From NCBI GenBank assembly GCA_963721345.1, contig CAVRIT010000001.1, positions 186,001 through 250,000 on the forward strand: a DNA stretch of 64,000 nt. The letters are read 5' to 3'. The position numbers and the translations under genes are program-made. Position 1 is the first letter of the stretch, and each line of letters opens with the position of its first letter. Under the pieces are notes generated by a model, which was given only the letters and a program-made list of their open reading frames with translations, made no database searches and had not been told where the DNA came from. Of this stretch, positions 63,884 to 64,000 are shown piece after piece. The stretch is from JACDAN01 sp963721345. GTDB taxonomy: Bacteria; Actinomycetota; Thermoleophilia; Gaiellales; Gaiellaceae.

Positions 63884-64000
63884 CTAGGCGTCGCGCGCCG
63901 ATGCGTACCAGCGGAAGGTGTCGGCGAGGCCGTCCCCGAGCTCGACCTCGGGGCGCCAGCCGAGCGTCTCGGCGGCGGCCGTCGAGTCGATCGCGCTGCG
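63884..64000 (-). CDS. NAD-dependent sugar epimerase/dehydratase, C-terminal end only
   Basis: The window edge cuts this gene. The last 38 codons read AIDSTAAAETLGWRPEVELG and DGLADTFRWYASARDA, the conserved end of extended SDR sugar epimerases (D-x2-K/A-A ... LGW-x-P ... GL-x-x-T-x-x-W). Stop is TAG at 63884-63886. It precedes the O-antigen-ligase-like gene by about 80 bp and fits a polysaccharide cluster that continues beyond the window. Exact sugar is not decidable. Confidence 0.75.
   Translation of the reverse strand, partial: RSAIDSTAAAETLGWRPEVELGDGLADTFRWYASARDA

Overview
The window is 64 kb of very GC-rich, gene-dense bacterial chromosome with long same-strand gene runs and many 1-20 bp stop/start overlaps. 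GTG and TTG starts are frequent. Gene content (SepF/DivIVA/YggT cluster, GarA-like FHA protein next to an FtsR-like MerR regulator, an RsiG-like c-di-GMP motif protein, DnaE2/ImuB with CGAAC-N4-GTTCG LexA boxes, two-subunit GlyRS) points to a deep-branching actinobacterium, most likely class Thermoleophilia (Gaiellales/Solirubrobacterales). This placement is inference; no rRNA is present. No insertion sequence, phage or CRISPR array was seen.

Layout. 0-2.5 kb: two RpoD-type sigma factors, tail to tail, with two copies of a structured multi-hairpin element in inverted orientation around the second one, a candidate small RNA with an intrinsic terminator, and a DnaA-box cluster. 2.5-8.1 kb (minus): apt, ftsR-like, garA-like and rsiG-like operon, then an NDP-sugar pyrophosphorylase/phosphomannomutase-like fusion and pgsA. 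8.4-12.6 kb: hutF, a secreted repeat-protein gene broken by six same-direction frameshifts, and tRNA-Pro(GGG). 13-23.2 kb (minus): the classical rpsB-tsf-pyrH-frr-uppS-cdsA-dxr-rseP-ispG-proS run linking translation, undecaprenyl lipid, phospholipid and MEP isoprenoid synthesis. 23.5-33.2 kb: rluD, lspA, traR/dksA, divIVA, yggT, a CPA2 antiporter with its TrkA-C partner, sepF, yggS, pgeF, a DHH-CBS-CCA-transferase fusion, ridA and a HisB-like protein lacking metal ligands.

33.3-39.6 kb: secreted subtilase, murA with Asp in place of the fosfomycin-target Cys, HD, VOC, class V aminotransferase and EEP hydrolase genes. 39.6-47.3 kb is an SOS mutagenesis region: dnaE2 starts inside a 34-bp perfect palindrome centred on a LexA box; imuB has two LexA boxes over its promoter, is followed by a DUF6504-like gene and a 50-residue membrane protein, and faces a divergent small membrane-protein gene that may share the LexA boxes. 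A beta-helix protein, a bicupin and a TfoX-like protein lie between. 47.3-54.9 kb: comB, rhomboid, ppdK with its regulator ppsR, S51 peptidase, GNAT and an HtrA protease with a frameshift behind its membrane anchor. 54.9-64 kb (mainly minus): glyQS, recO, two paralogous L,D-transpeptidases, an ECF-type sigma factor with a membrane partner, an O-antigen-ligase-like protein and the end of a sugar epimerase gene.

Most of the window is a housekeeping core. Accessory interest lies in the structured repeats, the SOS region, several proteins that keep a fold but have lost catalytic residues (HisB-like, phosphomannomutase-like domain, ImuB), and three loci with apparent frameshifts.
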